Shown here piece after piece: positions 20,724 to 31,700 of a stretch of DNA of 64,000 bases. Within the stretch, counting starts at the first letter, position 1. Each line of letters begins with the position of its first letter. The notes beneath the pieces are model-generated. The model did no database searches. It saw only the letters and a list, made by a program, of their open reading frames with translations, and was not told where the DNA came from. The DNA is taken from assembly GCA_039707655.1 (NCBI GenBank), contig CM077668.1, positions 402,982,130 to 403,046,129 on the forward strand, written 5' to 3'. Position numbers and translations under genes: made by a program. Origin of the DNA: Elymus sibiricus (taxonomy: Eukaryota; Streptophyta; Magnoliopsida; Poales; Poaceae).

Positions 20724-21899
20724 TCAGATGAAAGGCCAATCGTTCACAACATAACCCTTTAGTGATGGAAAGAAGGCATAAGGAACAAGACTTTGTTTGA
20801 GCTGCAATTGAGTAGGACGGACACCTTTGTGATGGAAAGTGGCGACCAACTTGCCATCCATGTCAACCTGAAGTAGCCACTCAGTACATTTGATCAGCAC
20901 GAGCAATTTACCATCCGCATGCACGGCCACCACATCCCACAATTCATCGTCATCATGATTTTCACACAACGCCCTGATCTCCATTACCGGCAATTTAATC
21001 TGGCACTTTAAGATCCAGTCCTCACTTCCATAGTCATGCAGCACCCAGATATCAATGATTGTCTTTGCATTATTAGAGCTGGACATGCCAAGCTTACCAT
21101 CCATCTCAAATAGGGCATCACTCCCGCCAGAAAAAACCGGAGCAAGCATCATCCGGAACGACTCGGCTATGGTGTCGAACACCATTATCATGTTGCTATC
21201 GCTCCCATGTCGTACTAGGCAATGCAAGCAACCATGGAACAACACAGATGTGTTGCTGAATTTAAGTTGATTGGTATCCGCAGAGTCAACGTACCTCCAC
21301 GGCTTGCCAGAGCCCAGTGATAAGACGTAGCAACCAACTTGATGCCTAGCTTTCCATTTGGTGCGGCTATGAGAAAGAAAAGAAGTTGGCTTTGTGGATT
21401 CCGAAGAATGCATGAGCAGTCTGTACTCACCTGTAGGCGGGTGAGGGTACATTCCCAAGAGGCTAAAGTCAGAGAGCCTACCGAGGTGTGAAAACTGACG
21501 AGTTACCGGGTTGCAGATGGTGAAGTACGCGCAGCGGAAGGAGAGGACGAGGAGGCCGTCACAGGAGGCCAGCGGCCGGAAGCGTGCGTGGTCAAGTCGC
21601 GCGACCGAGTGGAGCTGGTCGGCTGCGAGCTCTGCCCGGTGGTTGAAGGGGATGATGTCTGTGGACTTGACATCGTCGCCTTCGCAGCAGTAGCCGTAGA
21701 GGATGGGGAGGGACGTCTGGCGGCCATGATGGAAGAGGAGGAAGTCGCGGGCGGAGGTGACGCTGCGCCAGATGCAGCAGACGGCGCGGCAGCGGAGGAG
21801 GGATTTGGGGTCGAGGCGGACGAAGATCTCGCATATGACGATATCATCTGGGAGGCCGTGGAGGAGAGGCGTGGCTCCTAGTCTTGTGGCCTCCGTCAT
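20724..21899 (-). CDS. F-box protein with F-box-associated region
   Basis: An intact single-exon ORF of 391 residues, and the only convincing host gene in the window. An F-box lies at about residues 16-60 (LPDDIVICEIFVRLDPKSLL then RCRAVCCIWRSV). It should bind SKP1 and place the protein in an SCF ubiquitin ligase as the substrate adaptor. The rest, with CNPVTRQF at about 132 and regularly spaced aromatic and GSGKPWRYV-type stretches, looks like the beta-propeller-like F-box-associated region of grass F-box families. Its length (about 390) is typical. A TATA-like box lies about 115 bp upstream of the ATG and the 5' part is GC-rich, as usual in grass genes. Target and expression are unknown. 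It could be one of the many fast-evolving F-box copies with little function, but nothing in the frame is broken. Confidence 0.88.
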   Translation of the reverse strand: MTEATRLGATPLLHGLPDDIVICEIFVRLDPKSLLRCRAVCCIWRSVTSARDFLLFHHGRQTSLPILYGYCCEGDDVKSTDIIPFNHRAELAADQLHSVARLDHARFRPLASCDGLLVLSFRCAYFTICNPVTRQFSHLGRLSDFSLLGMYPHPPTGEYRLLMHSSESTKPTSFLSHSRTKWKARHQVGCYVLSLGSGKPWRYVDSADTNQLKFSNTSVLFHGCLHCLVRHGSDSNMIMVFDTIAESFRMMLAPVFSGGSDALFEMDGKLGMSSSNNAKTIIDIWVLHDYGSEDWILKCQIKLPVMEIRALCENHDDDELWDVVAVHADGKLLVLIKCTEWLLQVDMDGKLVATFHHKGVRPTQLQLKQSLVPYAFFPSLKGYVVNDWPFI

Positions 21900-22010
21900 G
21901 GTCGTCGCCGGCTGGCAGCTGCTCCCGTGCAGGCGGAGGTGCGCTTGTGGCGGTGGCGTAGGGGAGACGCTTTTTGCGGCGTAGGGGAGACGCTTACCTT
22001 TTGTTTCGAG

Positions 22011-22020
22011 ATATATATAA
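22011..22020 (-). promoter_or_regulatory. Putative TATA box of the F-box gene
   Basis: The minus strand reads TTATATATAT, 112-121 bp upstream of the F-box start codon. An imperfect direct repeat of GTAGGGGAGACGCTT lies between it and the ATG. Confidence 0.45.
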
Positions 22021-22238
22021 TCTCAGATACGCTTCGCTTACGTATATAACTCTGGGATAGAGTACTAGACGGACTGGGCTTTTTTATTTGCCGGCTGGGA
22101 TTAGCGCAGAAGGAAATCGCTGTTTTCTTTTTTGTTTGCCAAACGAAGGAAATCGCTGTTAACGTGATAGTAAGAAACTCTTTTTCCTAGCCCTGAAGAA
22201 AAAATCCCTGAATAAGAAAAACATGAAAATAAAAGTCT

Positions 22239-22613
22239 CCCATCCATATGTCAGCTTGCATTTGCATCATCATGTCGAGAAGGGTTTAGCTTGGCATTGC
22301 AATGGACTACTCTACCCATTGATGTTGAGTCCGACTGTTTGCAGGCGGTTTCCATGGTGTTGAAACCTGGAAGCAATTTATCTAAATACTCTTTCTTGAT
22401 CAGAGAGATAAAACATACTACGGGGGAACGTGACTCTTCTATTACTCATATCCGTTGTACAGGCAATGATGCTAGTCATGCTATGGCAAACTTTGATAGA
22501 GGCCAGGGTCGTACCATGGTTTGGCTTGGATCGGCCCAAATGGGGTCTTAGACATTGTCTTAAGAGATTGTTGTCCCTAATTCTGAGTAATAAAGAGTTA
22601 TTTCGCAAAAAAA
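22239..22613 (+). mobile_element. 5'-truncated LINE, 3' end only
   Basis: The frame at 22291-22551 reads like the C-terminal RNase H-like domain of plant LINE or retroelement proteins: VESDCLQAV, later ITHIRCTGNDASHAMANF, then VWLGS and a stop. An A-rich tail follows (22607-22617). AAAAGTCT occurs at 22231-22238 and again at 22614-22621, a fitting target-site duplication. Only about 375 bp were inserted. Confidence 0.65.
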
Positions 22614-22834
22614 AAAAGTCTGGAAGCACGTGTGTGGCTGCGTTGCCCGTCACCTGTAAAGTAGACGAGCGTACGTTCACGGTTATTATATTATTAGGGA
22701 AAAAAACTCTTTTCCTAGATATTGTAAAGCAAGTAAAGTTCGTCCTTGAAAAAAAATGCACGGCGATGATTTCCTACACAACCAGTGTCTGCAAAGAGAT
22801 ATAAGCATGTCTGCAAGTGTGGAGTGTCACTGTA

Positions 22835-22985
22835 ATGGTGAGCTTAATCGCCTAACCAGATGCAATAGATTCTTGAAGAAAATTTAACAAAATTGCACAC
22901 ATTTAAGTTAAGGACAAGTGCTTCATCAAGTTATCCAAATATACAACGGTTTGCCCCATTTCATTGTCAGCTAGAACAAAATACA
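22835..22985 (+). repeat. Diverged direct repeat, copy B (5' of the F-box gene)
   Basis: Partner of 20056-20240. It reads GGTGAGCTTAATCGCC, AACCAGATGCAATAG and CATTTCATTGTCAGCTAGAAC in the same order. Confidence 0.6.
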
Positions 22986-25900
22986 TATATTTTGCATGCA
23001 CACCCTGCGTAAACCTCGGATATTCTCAATCTAGCTTCGTCCTGGCTCACCGGACCTGATGCTGGCTCGACACCAAGCTCGAACCAGAAAAATTCTAGAT
23101 GTGTGCACACGCCGTGATGTGGAAGAAATGATCGGGGCAGAACCTGAGTATGCATGCACACATCACCGTGGCGGTCTAGTGGTGAAAAAGTCTAGCTCTT
23201 GATCCGAGGGAGGCCACTATTACATCGATGATGCACGTATATAGTCAACTCGACTGTCGTACAACTGCAACCTTGCATCCAAGAGCACAGTGCACGCAAT
23301 TCATGACGACACAAATCGCAGTTCCTAGCACACTTCATTTATGAGCGATCACAGCCACTATAAGTTGATCCTTCGTTGTACTATAAATCTTACCGTTGAA
23401 CCATTTGACATGTTGTCGTGAACTTCAGCATGGATCAATAATCACACTAGAAGCATTCTTGAGACATAATTGTTTCTTCCACTAGTGCAACGACCAACTT
23501 GGAGAAAAACCAGAAAAACTTCCGGTTTTCAAGAGGAAAGATATTTCTTTGTGGCGATGGAAAATCATTTTAACAATGGCATGTGGTTGGGGTGTAGCAT
23601 ACTAAAAACGAAAACTTATCCAAAGATAGATAAGAATGGATACACTTGAGCAACACGGTTGTCGTGGCAACAAAAATACTGCTAGGGCGCATAATTTCTT
23701 TTTCTAATTCTCAGTTCTCTCTCACTACAACTCCACAACATACACCTGGTTTTGCTATGTATTGGCCACCATGTATGGGTATGTTTGTATGGCTATTTTG
23801 TGGATCATATATTATACCACATGGCACATGTTGTAAGCAACGTGAAAACAAACAATATATTGTGCAATACGTGGGACTGCTTTTTGACCCTTACTTATTT
23901 CGTGATAGTGTGCTGCACCAAAATCCCACCCCTCCCCCCCCCCCCCCCCCCCCCCCGCGTCTATGTAGACTTTTGTTTCCATTATGAAACTAATGGAAAA
24001 TGGGCTATCACGATTCAAAAAGAGAAATGAGGCAAGAAAAACCAATAGGCTTTTACTGGCAGTGTACATTGTTCATGCAATCAAGTAAAACGGGCTTCAC
24101 ATCAACCTTAAATTTTATTAAGGCAAGACATAGAGAAGATACTAAGAAGCACCATTATTAAACTCAAACAAGCCAAACTATATCCATAGTACGTTACACG
24201 CCAACCCTTATTGATAGTAAAAGGGAAATATAATTGATTATTTTATCCAACAGATTATTAATTACATGTAAGGGTCACATGAGGAAAAAGAAGCCTATTG
24301 TCACTAGAGCGATGGGGCAATCTTGTTCGATCAGGGCTTTGATATTTTTTGATCTTCTTCTCTAGGTCTTGATGGCATTTTTAAAGCATTCGCGCCTTCA
24401 AGAAGAACGTTAGATATGGAAGTGGCAGGAGTTGCCCAGTACCATCTATGGATACATGCTTGAGATAATAGATCCCCTACATGCTCAACGGGAGAGATTT
24501 CAAGGTACCTGCTTCGGATATATACAAGGCATGGCGGGATCAAGGGTCGCACTACCATTGTGCAGGCCCTACTGTAAATTGGGTGCAATAGGCAACAACT
24601 ATAATAGAGTTGAAAGACTTCCACGGTATATATTGCATGCCATGAAAGTCATTATATGGGCATAAACATCCAAAAGATGAAATATGAACTATTCGTGCCC
24701 ATTCTAGATTGTGTAAGATGAAATATGAATAATTTCAACCAATAGTAACTCTCCAATAGATAAAAGTATGACAAAGAAAGCATAGACATGTGAAAGATGA
24801 AATATTTCGTGCTCATGCTAGTTTGTATAAGTTGTGTTGATATTATATAGTTAGAACATCCATAAATCCATAGACCAAGATTGTCCTTGCACCTATGGCT
24901 AATACTCAAATCTTTGAAAGAGATATGTCCGCATCATCCAAGTATTAAGTGATAAAAACATAGCATTGTTTTGAGCATGATGGCACACAGTTGAATAACA
25001 TTCCCCCAAGCCTCCGGCTCATCACCGAGACAAAACAAGTTTATTATCCCATTATTACTAGTGCCAATAATACAATGCAAACCTTTTTCCATTTTCTATG
25101 AATTACTTGCACAACTGAACCCAACAAATGCACGTAGCTCCCTCTACTGATTACCCATCCAAATTAGCCAAGAAAACAAATTCATCAGAGATGACCAATT
25201 CATCACATGACCAGCACCACCGCAAGGTTTACATCAGATGGACCATAGTCATGATAGGCAGCTCATGTGGCTATTGTTTGAATAATAAGGGGGAGAGATT
25301 AGATATTGTCTAGTTCCATGAACCCGCAGTCCAGGGGGTGGACTACTCACAACCCATATTGGAGTAGCGATCATGAATGTCGATGAAGAAGCCAATGATT
25401 GCCCGCTCCAACATAGAAATGGAACAGGGTTGCAGATGACATCGCCTTAGAAGTTAGAACATGGAATTGCGACAGCAAAAAAATAGATGATAAATATGGC
25501 GAGGGTTTTCGAGGTATTCGTAAGCCAGGTGCAAATGGAGGCACCCACGGGAGCCCTGGTGGGCCCATGCGCCCTAGGAGCTGAGGTGCCCTTGGCCTCT
25601 CTAGCTCCTCTACTTTTGTCCTCATGGCCCTCCTTGGCATAAAAATGACTTATGTATTTATTTATTATTAGATTTTTCCTGAAAGCATGGGCATTTTATT
25701 TTTCAGAAACCAAAAACAATGAAAAACAAGAACCGGGATTTAGACACTGCATTAACAGGTTAGTTTCAATAAAACTTCAAAAACTTCGCATACATGGTGG
25801 AAATAAAATAGGAACAATACAAAATTTATGTATACGTTCAAGACACATCAATGTACATCAAATGCTGCTCCACTTCGAATATGCATATAAAAGAAATCTT

Positions 25901-26364
25901 GATGAGTGTATGAAAGGTAGGACGACGTGGTGTGCAACTTTTTTTTCATTCTTAATGAATTGTTAAATATTATTTAGTTTAAATAGGTCAAACATGTAGT
26001 CACATTTATTATATTATTATACTCTATCTATAATTACAAAATTAAGTATCTTTGTCTTCAAATGTGTCAAATGTTACAAGCATAAAACCATATTTTCATT
26101 GCATCTCTCTCCTTTATAGATACATTTGATGGACTTAACTGGACAAGACATTATCATGTAAGCAAAATTTCTTTAAGCGCGGAACTTTTGCAATACAAAT
26201 GATTCAACAAAACATGTAAGAGATTTTCTATTCATGATCCGAGTGTACCTTGTTCCATCATGAGACCTTTCGAAGTTGATTTCGACGTCGTCGAATGTTC
26301 TTCTTTTCTCTGCCTCTCTACTTCACGAGTTCCTCCGATGAATGAAGAACTAGCCCTTCGGTGT
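22986..26364. other. Intergenic host DNA
   Basis: I see no supported gene. AT-rich text contains a C homopolymer, a diverged direct repeat of AGATGAAATAT-containing sequence near 24675-24830, and a GC-richer stretch at 25500-25640 (GGTGGGCCCATGCGCCC). The last may be an old LTR fragment, but I cannot name it. Confidence 0.5.
23934..23956 (+). repeat. Homopolymer of 23 C
   Basis: An uninterrupted C run after CCCCT. Its length is uncertain in any sequencing technology. Confidence 0.9.
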
Positions 26365-26383
26365 ATGCTTATGTGTGCTCTTT

Positions 26384-26395
26384 CCGCAAAAAAAA
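26384..26395 (+). mobile_element. Twelve-nucleotide retrotransposition scar (CCGC plus A tail)
   Basis: The 19-bp direct repeat ATGCTTATGTGTGCTCTTT stands at 26365-26383 and 26396-26414 and flanks only CCGCAAAAAAAA. The LINE at 22239 ends TTTCGC plus A tail, so this looks like an extremely 5'-truncated LINE-type insertion with its target duplication. Confidence 0.6.
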
Positions 26396-28140
26396 ATGCT
26401 TATGTGTGCTCTTTTATGCAGCAGTACTCATGGTGCAATACAATGTAAGGCTATCACATCGCGCGAAGGCAGCGGCCCTTTTATAGTTCCCTTGCGGACG
26501 CCTGGAAACAGTCGCGTCCCATGGAAACGACTGTAGGAGATATGCCCTAGAAGCAATAATAAATGTTATTGATTATCTCCCTGTTCATAATTATGTTTAT
26601 GTTCCATGCTATAACTGCTATGGTCCTCGAGTCTACAATAACACGAGGCTCGGAGGAAGACTCATATGCACGTGTGGAATAATAAACGGTAAGATGTATT
26701 CCTAGTCTGGCCTCTAAGACTAGCTCAAGTGTTGCATGATGGTTCTGTTTTCCAGATCATGGGCATGTCTATGCCAGCAACTTTGAGGGCACAATGTTAG
26801 AAGAACATTTGTGTTGAATCGACCCGATTGATGTTATGCTATGAGATACATTCGTCACAAGTTAATAGTTAATAACACAGAGAAAGTTTACGTTTGCATA
26901 ATTCCTTAGACCATGAGAGTATCGAGTTTCTTCATGCTTGCTTCATGAACTTTGGGGTTTGTTAAACGTCATCCGTAAATGGGTGGCTATTACGGCGGCT
27001 TACGGGTTCATGGAAAAGTATGTCAAGTAACTTGATAGCTCAAGATTGGGATTTGCTCCTCCGACGATGGAGAGATATCTCTGGGCCCTCTTGGTGTTAT
27101 GGTATCCATCATCGTCTGGCCAGACACAATGTGATTTGATCACAGGGATGCCGGGACACGAGAACGAGAAAAGAGAACAATACCGGTAACGAGGTAACTG
27201 GCATAGTGGACAAGTTGTTGATCCACGGGGATGCCAACATGTCTCACCTTGGGTATTTCTAACATATCACGAAGCAACAGGAATAGCACACGGCAACTGG
27301 AGGTTCACTCGAATATTCATTCGTGTGGGTATAGGGGTCAATATGGGTGTCCACGGCTCCGATGTTGATCATTGATCGAAAAGTGTTCTGGTCATGTCTA
27401 TACTTCACTGAACCTATAGGGTCACACACTTAAGGGTCATCTATCTGCTGAATGCTAGACAGGGAGTCTGAGAGAAAGTCATCGGAAAAGTTTCGGAGAC
27501 AGCGGAAAAGTACCGGAGAGAGAACACCGGAATAGTTTCGGTAAAACTGAAAAGTTGTTTCAGGGTATACCATTAGGTCAAATTGGTTTCGGCACATGCC
27601 TGGAAATTCTTGGAGGGTGCCAGAATTGTTCTGGGAACTTCTGGGATTTTTCAAAGAAAAAACCCGGAAATGTTCCGGAGCTGCTGGAACCGGTTTGGTT
27701 GCTTTTCGCAGATGAAAATCACTAAACCGAAAAGTTGTTTCGGAGTATACCATTAAGTCAAAATGGTTTCGGCACACGTCTGGAAATTCTTGGAGGGTGC
27801 TAGAATTGTTCTGGAAACTTCCGGGATTTTTCCGGAACAAAAACCGGAAATGTTCCGGAGCTGCCGGCACCGCTTTGTCTGCTTTTCGCAGATGAAAATC
27901 ACTAATCCGGAATTGTTTCGGAACGCATCGAAAATTATTTTAGTGGGTACTGGAAATGTTCTAGGTCCACATAAATATTTTCGGTTCGAACGGACGCTGA
28001 AAAATGTCGTCGTGAATAGTGAAATCAGCTTTATGGTTACTTTTTGGAAAGCCACATTTTTGGGCTTTTGCTCCAAATTATCTTGGAGATGACATGGATG
28101 GATGTGGCTGAAATTTCAGCCCCCCCACCCCTCCTTCTCC

Positions 28141-28148
28141 TATAAATA
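28141..28148 (+). promoter_or_regulatory. TATA box of the 5' LTR promoter
   Basis: TATAAATA in the context CTCCTATAAATAGAGG; identical at 35649-35656 in the other LTR. Transcription would start some 30 bp downstream. Confidence 0.65.
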
Positions 28149-28370
28149 GAGGTGGAGGGGGCTGCCCAAACACATCCCTTGCTCTCATACACATGCCATA
28201 GACTTGTCTGGCTTCTCTCTCCCTCCTAGCGAAATAGTTTCGTAGAGCCGAAAGGTTGTCTGGGTTCCGGTGGGAACTAGTTCTGGACGGCGAAGCCCTG
28301 CCGGATAGATGACACCATATGTGTGCAACTCTGTAGAGAGATCGTAGTTTCAGTCTTAGTTCGAGAGTGC

Positions 28371-28520
28371 CTCCCGAAGGGCTGTCCGAGTGACTGTCCG
28401 AGTTTCGAGGGTCCTCCCGAAGGGCTGTCCGAGTGACCGTCCGAGTTTCGAGAGTCCTCCCGAAGGGCTGTCCGCGACACCGTCCGAGGGACTGTCCGAC
28501 CGCCTCCCGGAGGGCTGTCC
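28371..28520 (+). repeat. 43-bp tandem repeat in the LTR
   Basis: CTCCCGAAGGGCTGTCCG starts at 28371, 28414 and 28457 (period 43) and, as CTCCCGGAGG, again at 28504. The same array lies at 35879-36028 in the 3' LTR. It sits downstream of the TATA box, so it would be transcribed. Confidence 0.85.
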
Positions 28521-28728
28521 GAGGGGCAGACGAGGGAGTACATCCTCGCGGTTGGGAGGTTGTAAAATCCTAGCTGCGGGGATCTGCACCGCCGATCGTC
28601 ATCGACTCTACTTCCGCTGCGCTACGAGTCGGTAACGAAAAGATCAAACCTTGTATGCAGTCTCCATAGTGGTCCTGGGCTGGTGCGTAGGTCGGAAATT
28701 TTTTGTTTTCTGCTGCGTTACCCTACAG

Positions 28729-28741
28729 TGGCATCATGAGC
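28729..28741 (+). other. Primer-binding site of the 9.7 kb Copia element
   Basis: TGGCATCATGAGC stands one base after the LTR. It is a variant of the TGGTATCAGAGC site that pairs with initiator tRNA-Met. Confidence 0.7.
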
Positions 28742-31700
28742 CGTGCTATGCGTAGATGCAGGTTGCGATCTAGAATACATAGGGATGTTTGGGTGTTGCA
28801 CAATATAATTAGGTAGTAGATGAGATCTATTGCTGAAAATTATTTGTGCGGGTAGCAGATGATATCTGTTACCCGAGGTTCTTGTTGCTTCCCTGGAATT
28901 TGCATATTTCTGATCTTGATAATAGCATGGTGGAGTTTCAAAGTTCTGGCAATCCGCGATCCTGATTGATCAACGAAGTGCTAACAGTTCATTGAATTCC
29001 ACCATAGTTAAAATGAAAGATGAAATTTCGCAGACAAAAGGGCAATGCAGATATGATCTGCACGAGGGTCATGCATATGACGAAGTTCAGTATGGGGCTC
29101 GAGATTTTATTATCTCGTGTTTCATACACCCCGCAATGTTAATCTAGCGACTTGGATAATCATGCTTGATGATGAACGTTGGTAGCTTCGGTTTGTTTCG
29201 AAACCTTAGAAGCCACGTAAAATAAAATTTTGCATGAACCAATTAGAGATGTCTAACTTGGTTTTGCAGGATGGTTTGCATGTGCATGTGATGTGGTATA
29301 GCAGTGCTCATAATAATTTGATTATGTATGAGATGACTATATGATGTAAATTGATTAACATGACCTGCGTGTCATGATTCGGCATGATGGCTGGAGCCAT
29401 ATGATTGTCACTTTAATGACCTGCATGTCAACCTTAAGTAATGCACTTATTTTATTAGCTATAGAGATAGCAATATTATCTGGTGCATCGACAAGGTGGT
29501 GGCAATCTTCGCGAAGGTGAACACCGACGCGAATGCCGAAGACGAAGAAATGAAAGACTTCTCCGTCAGAAAGGGCTATACTATATCATGCTATTATGAA
29601 TTGCCTGAGATGTTTATCCCTTATGATGCACCCTTCTTGATTGTTTGGTAGTCTCTATTTATTAGGGTGATCTCTCACTGAAAATATCAAGTAGTTAGTG
29701 TTCTCCCAAGTGTAGCACCGTCACGGCACCTATCTTTTCGGGGTGCGCCGTGTCACACGGGTACAAACGATTAGAGAAGTGTGAGGCAGGTGAGTTGAGA
29801 CCTCGCAGCGAGATCACTTGGTTGTCTTGACGTTCAGGCATGACCGTCATGAGCTCGGAACACACGCATCGAAAGATGAACAAGAGTCACATAGAGATGT
29901 GATTGGCAAGTTGGCCTACCGGTTAAGATTTTTGTCATCAGTGGTGTTACACCAATGGCGAACAATCAAGACACGGATCTTGAATCGCTCATAATCAATT
30001 TTGAGAGATATTGAATTGAGTGTGAGCGCACTGTAGAAGTAACTTGTTTAATTCTCAGTGCAATTAATTATGAACTCTGTCTAAGTGTGATTTGCATAAC
30101 AGTTGTAGAAGAATGTCTCGCATTTCCACCTTCCCTATTAAAATTGAATAGCTGTTAAATATCTGGTTAAAACTTTACGGTTGGTAACGTAATGTGGGGA
30201 TTGTCCTCAAGAGTGCCGAGAAGGATTTTGTCCTATCGCATGCTTTTGGTATTCTCCCACTAATGCTATGGATGATGAGACTCTCGTCCTTCGATCCAAA
30301 AGAAAGAATTCCGTTACGGTCAAGTGCAATATGTTTACTTCCATAAAACCCGAACTTCATAAGTTTGGGATAGTTATGTGATATTCATGGAATCTGAAAT
30401 TCATTTTCAGAGACAGACAAAGGCTAAAAGATATGTGATATCCAAAGCAATGTTTGTTTTGCAAAGTATTAGTAAAGTGTTTACTGGACATTTGACTGTT
30501 AAGAGAGGGATCCAGAAAAACGCCTGTCATGTGATGATGGTGAATAAAACAACAACTTAAAGAGAAAGGAAATGTCCAAAGGGTGTTAGTAAGACTTTCA
30601 CACCTAGGATGTCCGGGGCTAACGCCACTCTTAAAGTTGGATGCTTCTTCTCAGAGTAGGAGAAATACAAAAAGTTAAACTGTTAGAAGTATAAAGGCAG
30701 AAAGAAAGAAGACTGGAATATCCCGCTCATGTATGAATGTCATACAAGTTTTTGATGTATAGAAGTCTGGTCAAAGATATAGTTCTTGGGAATTATGGTT
30801 AAACATGTTAATCACTAATTCTTGGTTATTGTGAGTTGATCACAAAGATACCCGCTCGATTGCATTCTGTTGCGACTCGATGTAAGAACTACTATGACCT
30901 GAAAGACTAGCCAGGAATGAGGTTTTGATACGCGCTGGGAACATAGTAAAAGTTACTATACCTTCCATCGGTGTATTACCTATGTATTTACTTTCATAAT
31001 TCATTTTAGAGTTTTACACACTCTAGCCCTTTGCATAAAGTATCTTGCAAGAAGGTTGTTCATAAAGAGAACTTTTGATGTTCGATGTTATGAATAACAG
31101 AAGGGCCATACTTTCATTGTGAATGAGATGTATGTTATGAATATTGATAATAATACATTACCTCTGGATTTACTTTCAAAATTCATTTTAGAGTTTTACA
31201 AACTCTAGCCAATTTGCATAATGTTTGTTGCAAGAGTGTTGTTCAAAATAGAACAATTGTTGTTCAGTATTATGAATAACATGAGGGCCATGCTTCCATC
31301 ATGCGATGAGATGTATGTTATGAATATTGATGGTAATATGATACATCCATAACACTGACGCTAAATGTCGCAAGACTAAAAGAATACCACACATGTGTGG
31401 CACTGCATTTGGTCACATTGGAGAAACCCACATTCCATAATGATGGATTTTGAAGTCGTTTGATTATGAATCATCTGACAATTGCAACTTTCCTCCGAAA
31501 AGTGAAGTGACTGAAATACCTTTCACAGGCCATAAGGAACGAGCAAAGAACTTATTGGTGATCATACATCGTGATGTGTGTAGTCCAATAAATGTTGTTG
31601 CTGGCAGTGGGTTTGTCTATCTTCTGAAATGACTCAAGTAGATATATGGATATTTACTTGATGAGACGTAAGTCTAGATCTTTTGAAATCATTCAAAAGG

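Larger units (their letters stand above)
26532..28727 (+). repeat. 5' LTR of the 9.7 kb Copia element
   Basis: TGTAGGAGATATG ... GTTACCCTACA. It contains a TATA box at 28141 and a 43-bp tandem repeat at 28371-28520. An internal pair of diverged repeats with GAAATTCTTGGAGGGTGC starts near 27600 and 27782. Confidence 0.92.

Noticed and set aside
21503..21881. ORFs of 97-114 codons on both strands within the F-box gene
   Set aside because: Shadow frames caused by the GC-rich 5' part of the F-box gene.
23165..23215. tRNA-like or SINE-like text (GGCGGTCTAGTGGTGAA...GATCCGAGGGAGG)
   Set aside because: It recalls an A-box and B-box, but I could not fold a cloverleaf and saw no tail or duplication.
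23934..23956. C homopolymer as an assembly gap or G-quadruplex element
   Set aside because: It could be either, but nothing else in the sequence supports a function, so it is listed only as a simple repeat.
25370..25640. Possible old LTR fragment with GGTGGGCCCATGCGCCC
   Set aside because: The style fits grass Gypsy LTRs, but there are no borders, partner or duplication.
27430..28092. Overlapping ORFs on both strands of the Copia LTR
   Set aside because: They recur at the matching place in the other LTR and come from an internal repeat. No coding signal.
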